Assembly (NCBI GenBank): GCA_028274925.1 | Contig: JAQCNR010000429.1 | Coordinates: 1 to 5,827, forward strand | Direction of reading: 5' to 3' | DNA from: Halovenus sp. | GTDB taxonomy: Archaea; Halobacteriota; Halobacteria; Halobacteriales; Haloarculaceae | DNA: 5,827 nt | In this document: in pieces, positions 1 through 4,968 of the stretch | Position numbering within the stretch: position 1 is the first letter of the stretch | How the letters are laid out: the number at the start of each line of letters is the position of its first letter | The notes under the pieces: model-generated | The model's input: the letters and a program-made list of their open reading frames with translations, nothing else | Databases searched by the model: none | Told to the model about the DNA's origin: nothing | Program-made: the position numbers and the translations under genes

Positions 1-1085
1 CCGATGTTCTTCGCCGCGTTGTAGTCTGCGTTCGCTTCCGAGTCGCACTTCTGACACTGGAAATCGTTCCGGGTCGGGCGATTCTCGTCTGCTGTGAAAC
101 CACACTCAGCGCACCGTTTCGACGTGTACGCTGAACCCACCTGCTTCACCGAGATGCCTTCCGCTTCAGCTTTGTACTCGACTTGTTCGTACAGCGTTCG
201 GAACGCCCACTTGTGACCCCACGACGCACCCGTGCGCTCGCGGATGTTCGTCAGGTCTTCGAACGCAATCACGTCACACCCGAATCGGAGTGCTTCGTCT
301 ACGATCGCGTTCGACGCCCTGTGGAGTACGTCACGGACGTAGCGAAGTTCACGGCCACTCGACTGTTCGAGCGTCCGATGGGCGCTTCGCGTTCCGGTCT
401 GTTGGAGTCCGGCGCGTACCTTCTCGAACTCGCGGAGGTCATGGGTTAACTTCCGCCCGCTCAAGAAGTAGGCAGTGCTGGTGACAGCGAGGTTTTCGAT
501 GCCGAGGTCAACCCCGAGAACCGTTCCGTCCTCGGCGGTATTCCGTTCGGCATCGGTCTTGTGTCGGCGGAAGCCGATATGCAAGAAGTAATCGCCGTCA
601 CGGGCGGTGAGCGTACTTTCCGTGACGCTCCATTCGTCCGAGTCAAGGTACTGCCGCTGGTAGCCGCCGTCAGCGTCGGGCAGAGCAAGGTCACACCGAA
701 CACGGCTCTCCGTGGTGGCCAGCGACACCGTACCGTCGTCAAACAACGTCAACGTCCGGGTGTCATATTTCACCGTGGGTGTGGTGAACGTCGGTTTGCT
801 GACCTTCTTCCCGTTGGACCGGCGTTCGATACAGCCGGTGATGGCTTGTGCGGCTTGGTGGGTGGCGAGAATCGCGTGCTGACTCCCGAGGTCGGTTTCG
901 TCGCGCACGGTATCGTAGGCGAGGGGTTGTACGTCGCTTTTCGCGTTGCACTTCCCCCACGCCATATCTGTGGCGATTTGGCAACCTCGTTTCCACTCGG
1001 AGATGGTACCTTCGAGGAGGGCGCGTTGCTCGTCCGAGACTTCGAGACGAGTAATTGCCGTCCGACGCACGTGGTCGTCTACCAC
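1..1085 (-). CDS. tnpB: RNA-guided endonuclease TnpB (IS200/IS605 OrfB), 3' end beyond window
   Basis: TnpB is an RNA-guided DNA nuclease of IS200/IS605 elements, ancestral to Cas12. It favours element retention by cutting the empty donor site next to a target-adjacent motif. The minus-strand frame is open from 1106 to the left edge. Numbering from the GTG at 1085, 361 codons are visible. All three RuvC catalytic acids are present: D193 in VDLGIENL, E276 in AFEDL and D354 in NADYNAAKN. The zinc ribbon is complete (C325, C328, C344, C347). The N-terminal part (about 10-100) has the usual OrfB signature with SEWKRGCQIA and HQAAQAI. Only the last residues after AAKNIG are missing. No internal stop or frameshift is seen, so the protein is probably active. 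The start is uncertain: a stop at 1109-1107 leaves only GTG 1085 or a rare ATT as in-frame starts, while an ATG at 1104 is out of frame. Confidence 0.93.
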   Translation of the reverse strand, partial: MVDDHVRRTAITRLEVSDEQRALLEGTISEWKRGCQIATDMAWGKCNAKSDVQPLAYDTVRDETDLGSQHAILATHQAAQAITGCIERRSNGKKVSKPTFTTPTVKYDTRTLTLFDDGTVSLATTESRVRCDLALPDADGGYQRQYLDSDEWSVTESTLTARDGDYFLHIGFRRHKTDAERNTAEDGTVLGVDLGIENLAVTSTAYFLSGRKLTHDLREFEKVRAGLQQTGTRSAHRTLEQSSGRELRYVRDVLHRASNAIVDEALRFGCDVIAFEDLTNIRERTGASWGHKWAFRTLYEQVEYKAEAEGISVKQVGSAYTSKRCAECGFTADENRPTRNDFQCQKCDSEANADYNAAKNI

Positions 1086-1104
1086 AGTTTCAATGTAAGA
1101 CCAT

Positions 1105-1212
1105 GGCTACTTACAGTTCAGTGTTCTTCGTCTATACGAACGCGCTCCTCCCCTCCCTACTCACTCGCTCCGCTCGTTCCTTGAGGAAGGGGACTCCGCG
1201 CCACCGCCTCAG
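1105..1212 (-). other. Left end (tnpB 5' side) of the IS element with subterminal hairpins
   Basis: This is non-coding DNA between tnpB and the permease fragment. It holds a perfect 5-bp stem with a 4-base loop (TTCGT at 1127-1131, ACGAA at 1136-1140). On the + strand it also holds a 7-bp stem with two G-T pairs around 1176-1182 and 1188-1194. IS200/IS605 ends are recognised as single-stranded hairpins, so such structures are expected, but I cannot tell which is functional. On the minus strand the flank directly before the element reads GTTCAA, a candidate insertion target. Confidence 0.5.
1131..1140 (-). promoter_or_regulatory. Possible TATA element for tnpB
   Basis: On the minus strand the bases TTCGTATAGA lie about 30 bases before the ATG at 1104 and about 48 before the GTG at 1085. 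The spacing fits a leaderless transcript starting near 1104. The same bases are one arm and the loop of a small hairpin (1127-1140), so the match may simply reflect IS end structure. Confidence 0.3.
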
Positions 1213-2118
1213 TTGAACATGACCGGAACAGAAAATGCGGCCAAACTCCAGAACGGCATCGTTGCGCTGCTGCTCTCGATGCTGGTCGCGTTTTTGGGCT
1301 TTGGCCTCGCCGAATCGTTCGGGTTCGTCGATGCTGGGACGCCAGCCGCGGAAGCCCGAGACACGTGGGAAGTCGTTCCGATTCTGTCCGTCGCTGCACT
1401 CGTCTTTACCTCCTATCTCGGCTTCGCGCAGGTGGCGACCGTCGCAGGAGAGATGAAGAACCCGGGTCGGAATCTGCCGCTTGCGATGATTGGGTCGGTG
1501 CTGATTGTCACGACGATGTACGTCCTGACGATTTTTGTCGCGACGAGTGTCTTCGACCGGATGGCGCTGGCGGCCGCAGGTGAGACGGCGATGGTCGAGA
1601 TTGGGCGGCAGTTACTCGGCACTGCTGGTGCCTTCGTCATCATCGTCGGGGGGTTACTGGCGACGATGTCGAGTGCGAACGCCTCGATTCTGAGTACATC
1701 ACGGGCGATTTACGGCGTCTCGAAGGACGCACTGCTGCCGTCGTGGGCGGCGCGGATTAACCTGAAATACGGCACCCCGCACGTCGCGCTGGGGATGGCC
1801 GGCGGGCCGGTGATTGTGCTGGCAGCGACGCGGCAGGTCGCACTGCTCGCGGAAGTTGCCTCCTTCCTGCATCTGATTATGTACGGGCTGATCTGTGTGG
1901 CACTGTTGGCGATTCGGCGTGACGAGCCGGAGTGGTACGACCCCGACTTTCGCGTGCCGGGTGGGCCGGTGATTCCCGCAGTGGGCGGGCTGGCGAGTTT
2001 CGGGCTGATTGGGTTCATGAATCCACTCTCGATTGGCGTCGGTGTCATCGTCAGCGTCGCAACAGCCGGATGGTATTTCTACTATGCTGGCGATATACAA
2101 CTCAAGGGGGCGCTCTAA
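1213..2118 (+). pseudogene. APC-superfamily amino-acid permease, 5' truncated by the IS element
   Basis: APC permeases are 12-helix LeuT-fold transporters of amino acids or amines. The 301 visible codons match the C-terminal two-thirds. The sequence begins in the loop before helix 5 (NMTGTENAAKLQ) and continues through helices 5 (about 15-34), 6 (54-76, with the FTSYLGF segment and the following EMKNPGRNLP loop), 7 (90-111), 8 (137-155), 9 (189-206), 10 (213-234), 11 (251-269) and 12 (271-292). Helices 1-4 are missing. Helix 1 pairs with helix 6 to form the substrate site, so the fragment should not transport. The frame stays open back to 1099 inside the IS, but nothing permease-like lies there. 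TTG 1213 or ATG 1219 could initiate a remnant. The stop TAA overlaps the ATG of the downstream usp gene (TAATG). The substrate is unknown. Confidence 0.85.
2104..2112 (+). promoter_or_regulatory. Purine-rich ribosome-binding-like site and TAATG coupling for usp
   Basis: AAGGGGGCG lies 5-13 bases before the usp ATG, and the permease stop shares its last base with that ATG. This indicates translational coupling, so usp translation probably depended on ribosomes finishing the permease. Confidence 0.5.
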
Positions 2119-2816
2119 TGGCTCGTGTACTTGTACCCGTGGCGGTGCTCGACGGAGAGACGGTCTCCTCCGGGCTGATGAATCTGCTCTCCACGATGGA
2201 TGTCACAGTGCTTGGCTATCACGTCCTGCCCGAGCAGACGCCGCCGGACCAGGCCCGCGCGCAGTTCGGCGAACGCGCAACGGCAGCGCTCGAAGACCTC
2301 AGCGAGGAGTTCCAGACGGCGGGTGGCGACGCTGACCACCGCCTTGTCTTTACGCAGGACCGACGGCAGTCTATCGGCCGTGTTGCCGACGATGTCGGCG
2401 CGGCAGCGTACGGAATCACCGGCACGACTGGGACTGTCAACCGGTTGCTCGTCTCGATGACTGGCGGTGTCGACGCCACGAATATTGCCGAGTTCGTTAT
2501 CGGACTGATTGGCGACAGAGGAATCGGTGTGACGCTGTTCGCGGCGGGCGATGGCGCCGACGACGGCCGACTGGAAACCGCCTCGGAGATGCTCGCCGAT
2601 GCCGGAATCGAGGCGACGACCAGAGAGGGAGAGGGGCGGCCCTTCGATGCGTTAATTGACGCCGTTGCGGACCACGATGGAATCGTGATGGGTGAGCGTG
2701 CACCGTCACTGTCGTCGTTCCTGTTCGGTGAGGAGGCTGAACGGGTCGCCGCGGCGTCGGTGGGGCCAGTGCTGGTAGTGAGAAGCGAGGACGACCAGCG
2801 GGAGTCCTCGGAGTAA
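2118..2816 (+). CDS. Tandem universal stress protein (UspA) domain protein, permease partner
   Basis: This 232-residue soluble, acidic protein has two UspA-like alpha/beta domains. Domain 1 (about 1-108) starts with the strand ARVLVPVAV and has DVTVLGYHVLP at 28-38. Domain 2 (about 110-222) starts at LLVSMTGGVDATNIAEF and ends in HDGIVMGERAPSLSSFLFGEEAERV and GPVLVVR. The usual ATP-binding G-x2-G-x9-G pattern is degenerate here: after MGE the second glycine is replaced and the loop is one residue short. Nucleotide binding is therefore doubtful. In haloarchaea, UspA domains are often fused to or encoded right after APC permeases, and a regulatory role on the transporter is generally inferred. 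Here the gene is intact while its permease partner is broken and the operon promoter has probably been displaced, so it may be poorly expressed. ATG 2118 is chosen because translation in this frame upstream of it is antisense-like shadow of the permease. Confidence 0.85.
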   Translation: MARVLVPVAVLDGETVSSGLMNLLSTMDVTVLGYHVLPEQTPPDQARAQFGERATAALEDLSEEFQTAGGDADHRLVFTQDRRQSIGRVADDVGAAAYGITGTTGTVNRLLVSMTGGVDATNIAEFVIGLIGDRGIGVTLFAAGDGADDGRLETASEMLADAGIEATTREGEGRPFDALIDAVADHDGIVMGERAPSLSSFLFGEEAERVAAASVGPVLVVRSEDDQRESSE

Positions 2817-2822
2817 GCGAGC

Positions 2823-2916
2823 GGGGAACGCAGTGACCCACGAGCAGCGAGGCGTGAGCAGCGCGAACGCCTCGTCACGTCGAACGGGGAACAAAAGCGA
2901 CCCGTGAGAAGCGAGG
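2823..2916. repeat. Imperfect direct repeat pair flanking a hairpin, after usp
   Basis: Two related blocks of about 30 bases, 2823-2852 and 2886-2916, both run GGGGAAC, then GCGACC/GTGACC, then GAG(C/A)AGCGAGG, with small differences. Between them lies an 8-bp perfect inverted repeat: CGAGGCGT at 2848-2855 and ACGCCTCG at 2867-2874, with an 11-base loop. The hairpin is 32 bases past the usp stop and could end transcription, although no strong T-run follows. Purine-rich low-complexity spacers of this kind are common in haloarchaea. Confidence 0.55.
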
Positions 2917-2958
2917 AGCATGGTCGAACAAGGTAAGCGTAGCATCAGTCGGGGACAT

Positions 2959-2968
2959 TCTTTAACGG
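2959..2968 (+). promoter_or_regulatory. TATA box for rio1
   Basis: TCTTTAACGG is centred about 28 bases before the rio1 ATG at 2992. This is the spacing expected for a haloarchaeal leaderless transcript. No Shine-Dalgarno sequence precedes the ATG, which fits. Confidence 0.55.
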
Positions 2969-2991
2969 TTGGGTCCGTTACCAGCCAGTAG

Positions 2992-3852
2992 ATGGACGAG
3001 GAGTACGGATTACTCGACACAGACGAGACAGACGCGCCGGGTGATGAGTGGGAAGAGATTGATTATTCAGACACTGAAGCCGACCGCATCGCCCGCAAAC
3101 GCGACCGGAAGTTCAGCCAGTTCCGCGAGCGAATCAAAGACGCCGACCAGTTCAAGGTCACCGAATCGGTCTTCGACGAGGCGACCTACGGCGCGCTGTA
3201 CAAACTCGTCCAAGACGGCCACATCGAGGCCTTCGGTGGGCCAATCTCGACCGGCAAGGAAGCCAACGTCTACAACGCTCTTGCCGGTGACAAAGAAGTC
3301 GCAGTGAAGATTTACCGCATCAACGCCTCCGACTTCCGCGAGATGGGAGAGTATCTCGAGGGGGACCCTCGCTTCGAGGAGGTTGCCGGCAACAAGAAAG
3401 CGGTCGTGATTGGGTGGGTCCGCAAGGAATTCGCAAATCTCCAGCGCGCCCGCGCGGCCGGCGTGCGCGTCCCGGAGCCAATTGCCGTTGAGCGAAACGT
3501 GCTCGTCATGGAGTATCTCGGCGCTGAAGACGGGCGGGCGAAGCGACTCGCAGAGGTGAGTATCGAGAACCCCGAGACGGCCTACGAGGTTGTCAGGGAG
3601 TATATGTACCGCCTCTACGACGCAGGAATTGTCCACGGCGACCTCTCGGAGTACAACATCGTCGTGCAGGATTCAGAACTGTACGTTATCGATGTCGGGC
3701 AGGCAGTGACGGTCCATCACCCCAACAGCGAAGATTTCCTCGTTCGCGACTGCGAGAACGTCGCGGCGTTTTTCAACAGACAGGGTGTCGAGACTGACGG
3801 CGACCAGTTGCTCGCGTACATCCACGAGCACGCGAACCCGACCGAGGACTGA
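2992..3852 (+). CDS. rio1: RIO1-type atypical serine protein kinase / ATPase
   Basis: RIO1 kinases act in late maturation of the small ribosomal subunit. This 286-residue protein has an acidic N-terminal leader (1-55), then the RIO-specific winged-helix-like start and kinase core. The flexible P-loop STGKEANVY is at 86-94 and the ATP-anchoring lysine is K106 in AVKIYR. The hinge is MEYLG at 173-177. The catalytic loop HGDLSEYN is at 215-222 (D217, N222). The metal-binding IDVGQ is at 233-237 (D234, the residue phosphorylated by ATP in characterised RIO proteins). No activation loop or APE motif follows, as usual for RIO kinases. Lysine and arginine are enriched around 125-155, as in the RIO1 insertion. 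The length matches archaeal RIO1. The KH-domain protein that often follows rio1 in archaea is not here; fxsA follows instead. Confidence 0.95.
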   Translation: MDEEYGLLDTDETDAPGDEWEEIDYSDTEADRIARKRDRKFSQFRERIKDADQFKVTESVFDEATYGALYKLVQDGHIEAFGGPISTGKEANVYNALAGDKEVAVKIYRINASDFREMGEYLEGDPRFEEVAGNKKAVVIGWVRKEFANLQRARAAGVRVPEPIAVERNVLVMEYLGAEDGRAKRLAEVSIENPETAYEVVREYMYRLYDAGIVHGDLSEYNIVVQDSELYVIDVGQAVTVHHPNSEDFLVRDCENVAAFFNRQGVETDGDQLLAYIHEHANPTED

Positions 3853-3867
3853 CGGGGGAAGTCTCGA

Positions 3868-3878
3868 AAATGGTTTTT
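3868..3878 (+). promoter_or_regulatory. Possible TATA element for fxsA
   Basis: AAATGGTTTTT lies about 23-33 bases before the ATG at 3901, in the 48-base gap after rio1. It would give a leaderless fxsA transcript separate from rio1. A + strand TTG at 3877 in the same frame sits inside this element and is therefore rejected as the start. Confidence 0.4.
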
Positions 3879-3900
3879 GTCGGGCGCTGGAAGAGTGTGT

Positions 3901-4434
3901 ATGCTCCGTCTCATCGGGCTGTTGTTGCTCATTCCCCTCCTCGACGCCATCCTGCTGGTCGTCTTCGGCTGGTATTTCAACTGGGTGCTGGTCGTGCTGC
4001 TGGTGGTGCTCTCGGCGCTTGTCGGACTGCTCCTCGCGCGTGCGGAAGGCAGACACACGCTCAGGAAGATTCAACGCCGGGCAGCCAACGGCGAGGCCCC
4101 GACGAACGAACTCATCGACGGCGCGCTGTTGCTCATCGCCGGCGCGTTCCTGCTCACGCCGGGGCTCGTCACCGACGCCATCGGACTACTGCTGGTCATC
4201 CCAGTGACGCGATATCCGTTCCGCGTGCTCCTGAAGAAGTACGTTCTCGTTCCGTACGCGGACGAAAAGACCGGTGGATTCGTCACTGGCAACGTCTACA
4301 TCGGCGGCTTCCCCGGCGGCGACAGCGACCCAGATGTCGGTGGCTCTGGGGGCGGAGGGTCCGGCTCTGGAGATGGCGGCTTCGACAACGCACAAGATGT
4401 AGAGTTCGAGGAAGTCGACGATTCCGACCGGTGA
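3901..4434 (+). CDS. fxsA: FxsA family membrane protein
   Basis: This 177-residue membrane protein is an FxsA homologue. In E. coli, FxsA is a cytoplasmic-membrane protein whose overproduction relieves F-plasmid exclusion of phage T7; its normal role is unknown. Two N-terminal hydrophobic helices (about 3-21 and 26-46) are followed by the cytoplasmic stretch EGRHTLRKIQRRAANGEAP (49-67). Next come the family signature ELIDGALLLIAGAFLLTPG (70-88) and VTDAIGLLLVIPVTR (90-104), which form the remaining membrane segments. The tail (135-177) is rich in glycine, serine and aspartate and is probably disordered, a frequent haloarchaeal extension. Start ATG 3901 is preferred over TTG 3877 because the latter adds eight residues before the conserved MLRL(I/L) start and overlaps the likely promoter. 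Confidence 0.9.
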   Translation: MLRLIGLLLLIPLLDAILLVVFGWYFNWVLVVLLVVLSALVGLLLARAEGRHTLRKIQRRAANGEAPTNELIDGALLLIAGAFLLTPGLVTDAIGLLLVIPVTRYPFRVLLKKYVLVPYADEKTGGFVTGNVYIGGFPGGDSDPDVGGSGGGGSGSGDGGFDNAQDVEFEEVDDSDR

Positions 4435-4455
4435 GTCGGCGCGACTGCGTGCGAA

Positions 4456-4470
4456 AAGAAACGCTTAACA
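4456..4470 (+). promoter_or_regulatory. Promoter of tRNA-Ile
   Basis: AAGAAACGCTTAACA contains a purine-rich BRE-like part followed by CTTAAC, with its TATA-like core about 33-38 bases before the mature tRNA 5' end. It resembles the TTTAAC box before rio1. Confidence 0.5.
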
Positions 4471-4500
4471 GTGGCCCTCGGGTACACCCTGATGCGTGAT

Positions 4501-4574
4501 GGGCCAATAGCTCAGTTAGGTTGAGCGCTCGGCTGATAACCGGGAGGTCCGCGGTTCAAATCCGCGTTGGCCCA
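4501..4574 (+). tRNA. tRNA-Ile (anticodon GAU)
   Basis: A complete 74-base cloverleaf can be folded by hand. The acceptor is GGGCCAA with TTGGCCC (4501-4507 / 4567-4573) and the discriminator base is A4574. The D-stem is GCTC/GAGC (4510-4513 / 4523-4526). The anticodon stem is CTCGG/CCGGG (4528-4532 / 4540-4544) around the loop CTGATAA, with GAT at 4535-4537. The variable loop has five bases. The T-stem is CGCGG/CCGCG around TTCAAAT (4555-4561). There is no intron and CCA is not encoded, as usual in archaea. It decodes AUC and AUU. Its 3' end is duplicated 145 bases downstream. Confidence 0.97.
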
Positions 4575-4719
4575 CGTTCGCGGGAGACAAAACGAAGAGC
4601 GACAGCGATGAGTCTGTCGAGCGTCGAACGTGAACCCGAGCGGATTTGAAGTAGGGAAGTTGCAGCGTCGAACGGAGTGAGACGACCATCTTCCCGTGGT
4701 TCAAATCCGCGTTGGTCCA
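4549..4719 (+). repeat. Direct repeat of tRNA-Ile 3' end: attachment-site-like pair
   Basis: Bases 4549-4574 (T-arm, acceptor 3' strand and discriminator) recur at 4694-4719 with 24 of 26 positions identical. The two differences are both C to T (4552/4697 and 4571/4716) and both would keep pairing through G-U wobbles, so the copy could still complete a tRNA. Duplicated tRNA 3' ends are the mark of integrase-mediated insertion at a tRNA gene (attL/attR). The interval between the copies is only 119 bases and encodes nothing, so at most a remnant remains. No integrase gene is visible in the window. Confidence 0.7.
4640..4710. repeat. Inverted repeat built from the tRNA T-arm
   Basis: GCGGATTTGAA at 4640-4650 is the exact reverse complement of TTCAAATCCGC at 4700-4710. 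The match resumes with GGGAAG (4654-4659) against CTTCCC (4690-4695), leaving a 30-base loop and a 4-base internal mismatch. A 20-base-arm hairpin could therefore form. An 11-base direct repeat AGCGTCGAACG (4620-4630, 4664-4674) lies across and inside it. Confidence 0.7.
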
Positions 4720-4968
4720 TACCGCAGTCGCATGGTTCTTAGCCGAACAGAATTTTGCCTTTGAGCGTCTGATACGGCGGTTCTCCCCTGGATTCGAGTT
4801 TCCGAGAGCGCAGTCTGAGTGTTAAGTCCAGTAGGTCTGCGGTTGAACTCCATGCCATCGGGCAATTTTTGTTAGCTGAATCGGGACGGTTACCCTTAGC
4901 AAAGCGGTCTCCACCTGAAAGAGAGAGACCCCTGACGGTGTTGGGACGCGATTCCCAGCACGAATCAG
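4720..4968. other. Intergenic region of lower GC, no gene seen
   Basis: I find no convincing coding frame. By hand count, 4741-4920 is about 52% GC, against about 68% in a 60-base sample of fxsA (4081-4140). It contains two weak echoes of the tRNA T-arm: GGATTCGAGTT at 4790-4800 (inverted sense) and a 19-base stretch at 4833-4851 matching tRNA bases 4545-4563 at 16 of 19 positions. GGTCTC (4906-4911) and GAGACC (4925-4930) could form a small hairpin just after the minus-strand gene end. Confidence 0.5.
4906..4930 (-). terminator. Weak candidate terminator hairpin after the minus-strand repeat protein
   Basis: A 6-bp stem with a 13-base loop begins 38 bases past the TAA of the minus-strand gene. 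The minus strand contains TCTCTCTTTC in the loop, but there is no clear T-run after the stem. This is a position-based guess. Confidence 0.2.

Larger units (their letters stand above)
1..1212 (-). mobile_element. IS200/IS605-superfamily element carrying only tnpB (IS1341-like), incomplete at left edge
   Basis: The element contains a nearly complete TnpB gene on the minus strand, plus about 125 bases between the tnpB start and the disrupted permease gene. That stretch is too short to hold a tnpA transposase (about 130-150 codons), and none is seen, so this is a tnpB-only element of the IS1341 kind, probably mobilised in trans. The right boundary (the tnpB 5' side) is placed at 1212/1213 because permease sequence resumes there with the codons for Leu-Asn-Met-Thr-Gly-Thr-Glu-Asn. 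The boundary is inferred and could be off by a few bases. The other end, which should carry the right end and the guide RNA (omega RNA) region, lies outside the window. Confidence 0.8.

Noticed and set aside
561..1184. 207-codon open frame on the + strand opposite tnpB
   Set aside because: It lies antisense to a TnpB frame with all catalytic residues intact; its translation matches no family I know and the GC-rich code makes long antisense frames common.
1103..1215. Short + strand frame from ATG 1103 reading into the IS end
   Set aside because: About 37 codons of low-complexity Ser/Arg/Leu within the IS terminal region, ending in TGA before the permease; no evidence that it is a gene.
2219..2878. 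219-codon minus-strand frame opposite usp
   Set aside because: Ser/Arg-rich low-complexity translation, antisense to a clear UspA gene; a composition shadow.
3067..3636. 189-codon minus-strand frame opposite rio1
   Set aside because: Exact antisense of the kinase core; no recognisable domain.
3877..3900. Upstream TTG start for fxsA
   Set aside because: Adds residues with no family support and falls in the likely TATA element; ATG 3901 fits the family N-terminus.
4516..4704. 62-codon minus-strand frame containing GFEPRTSRLSAERST
   Set aside because: This peptide is the antisense translation of the tRNA-Ile gene and its 3' duplicate, a well-known annotation artefact.
4549..4719. CRISPR-like array from the repeated T-arm segments
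   Set aside because: Only two good copies, spacing of 119 bases, and the repeat is plainly tRNA sequence; no cas gene is present.
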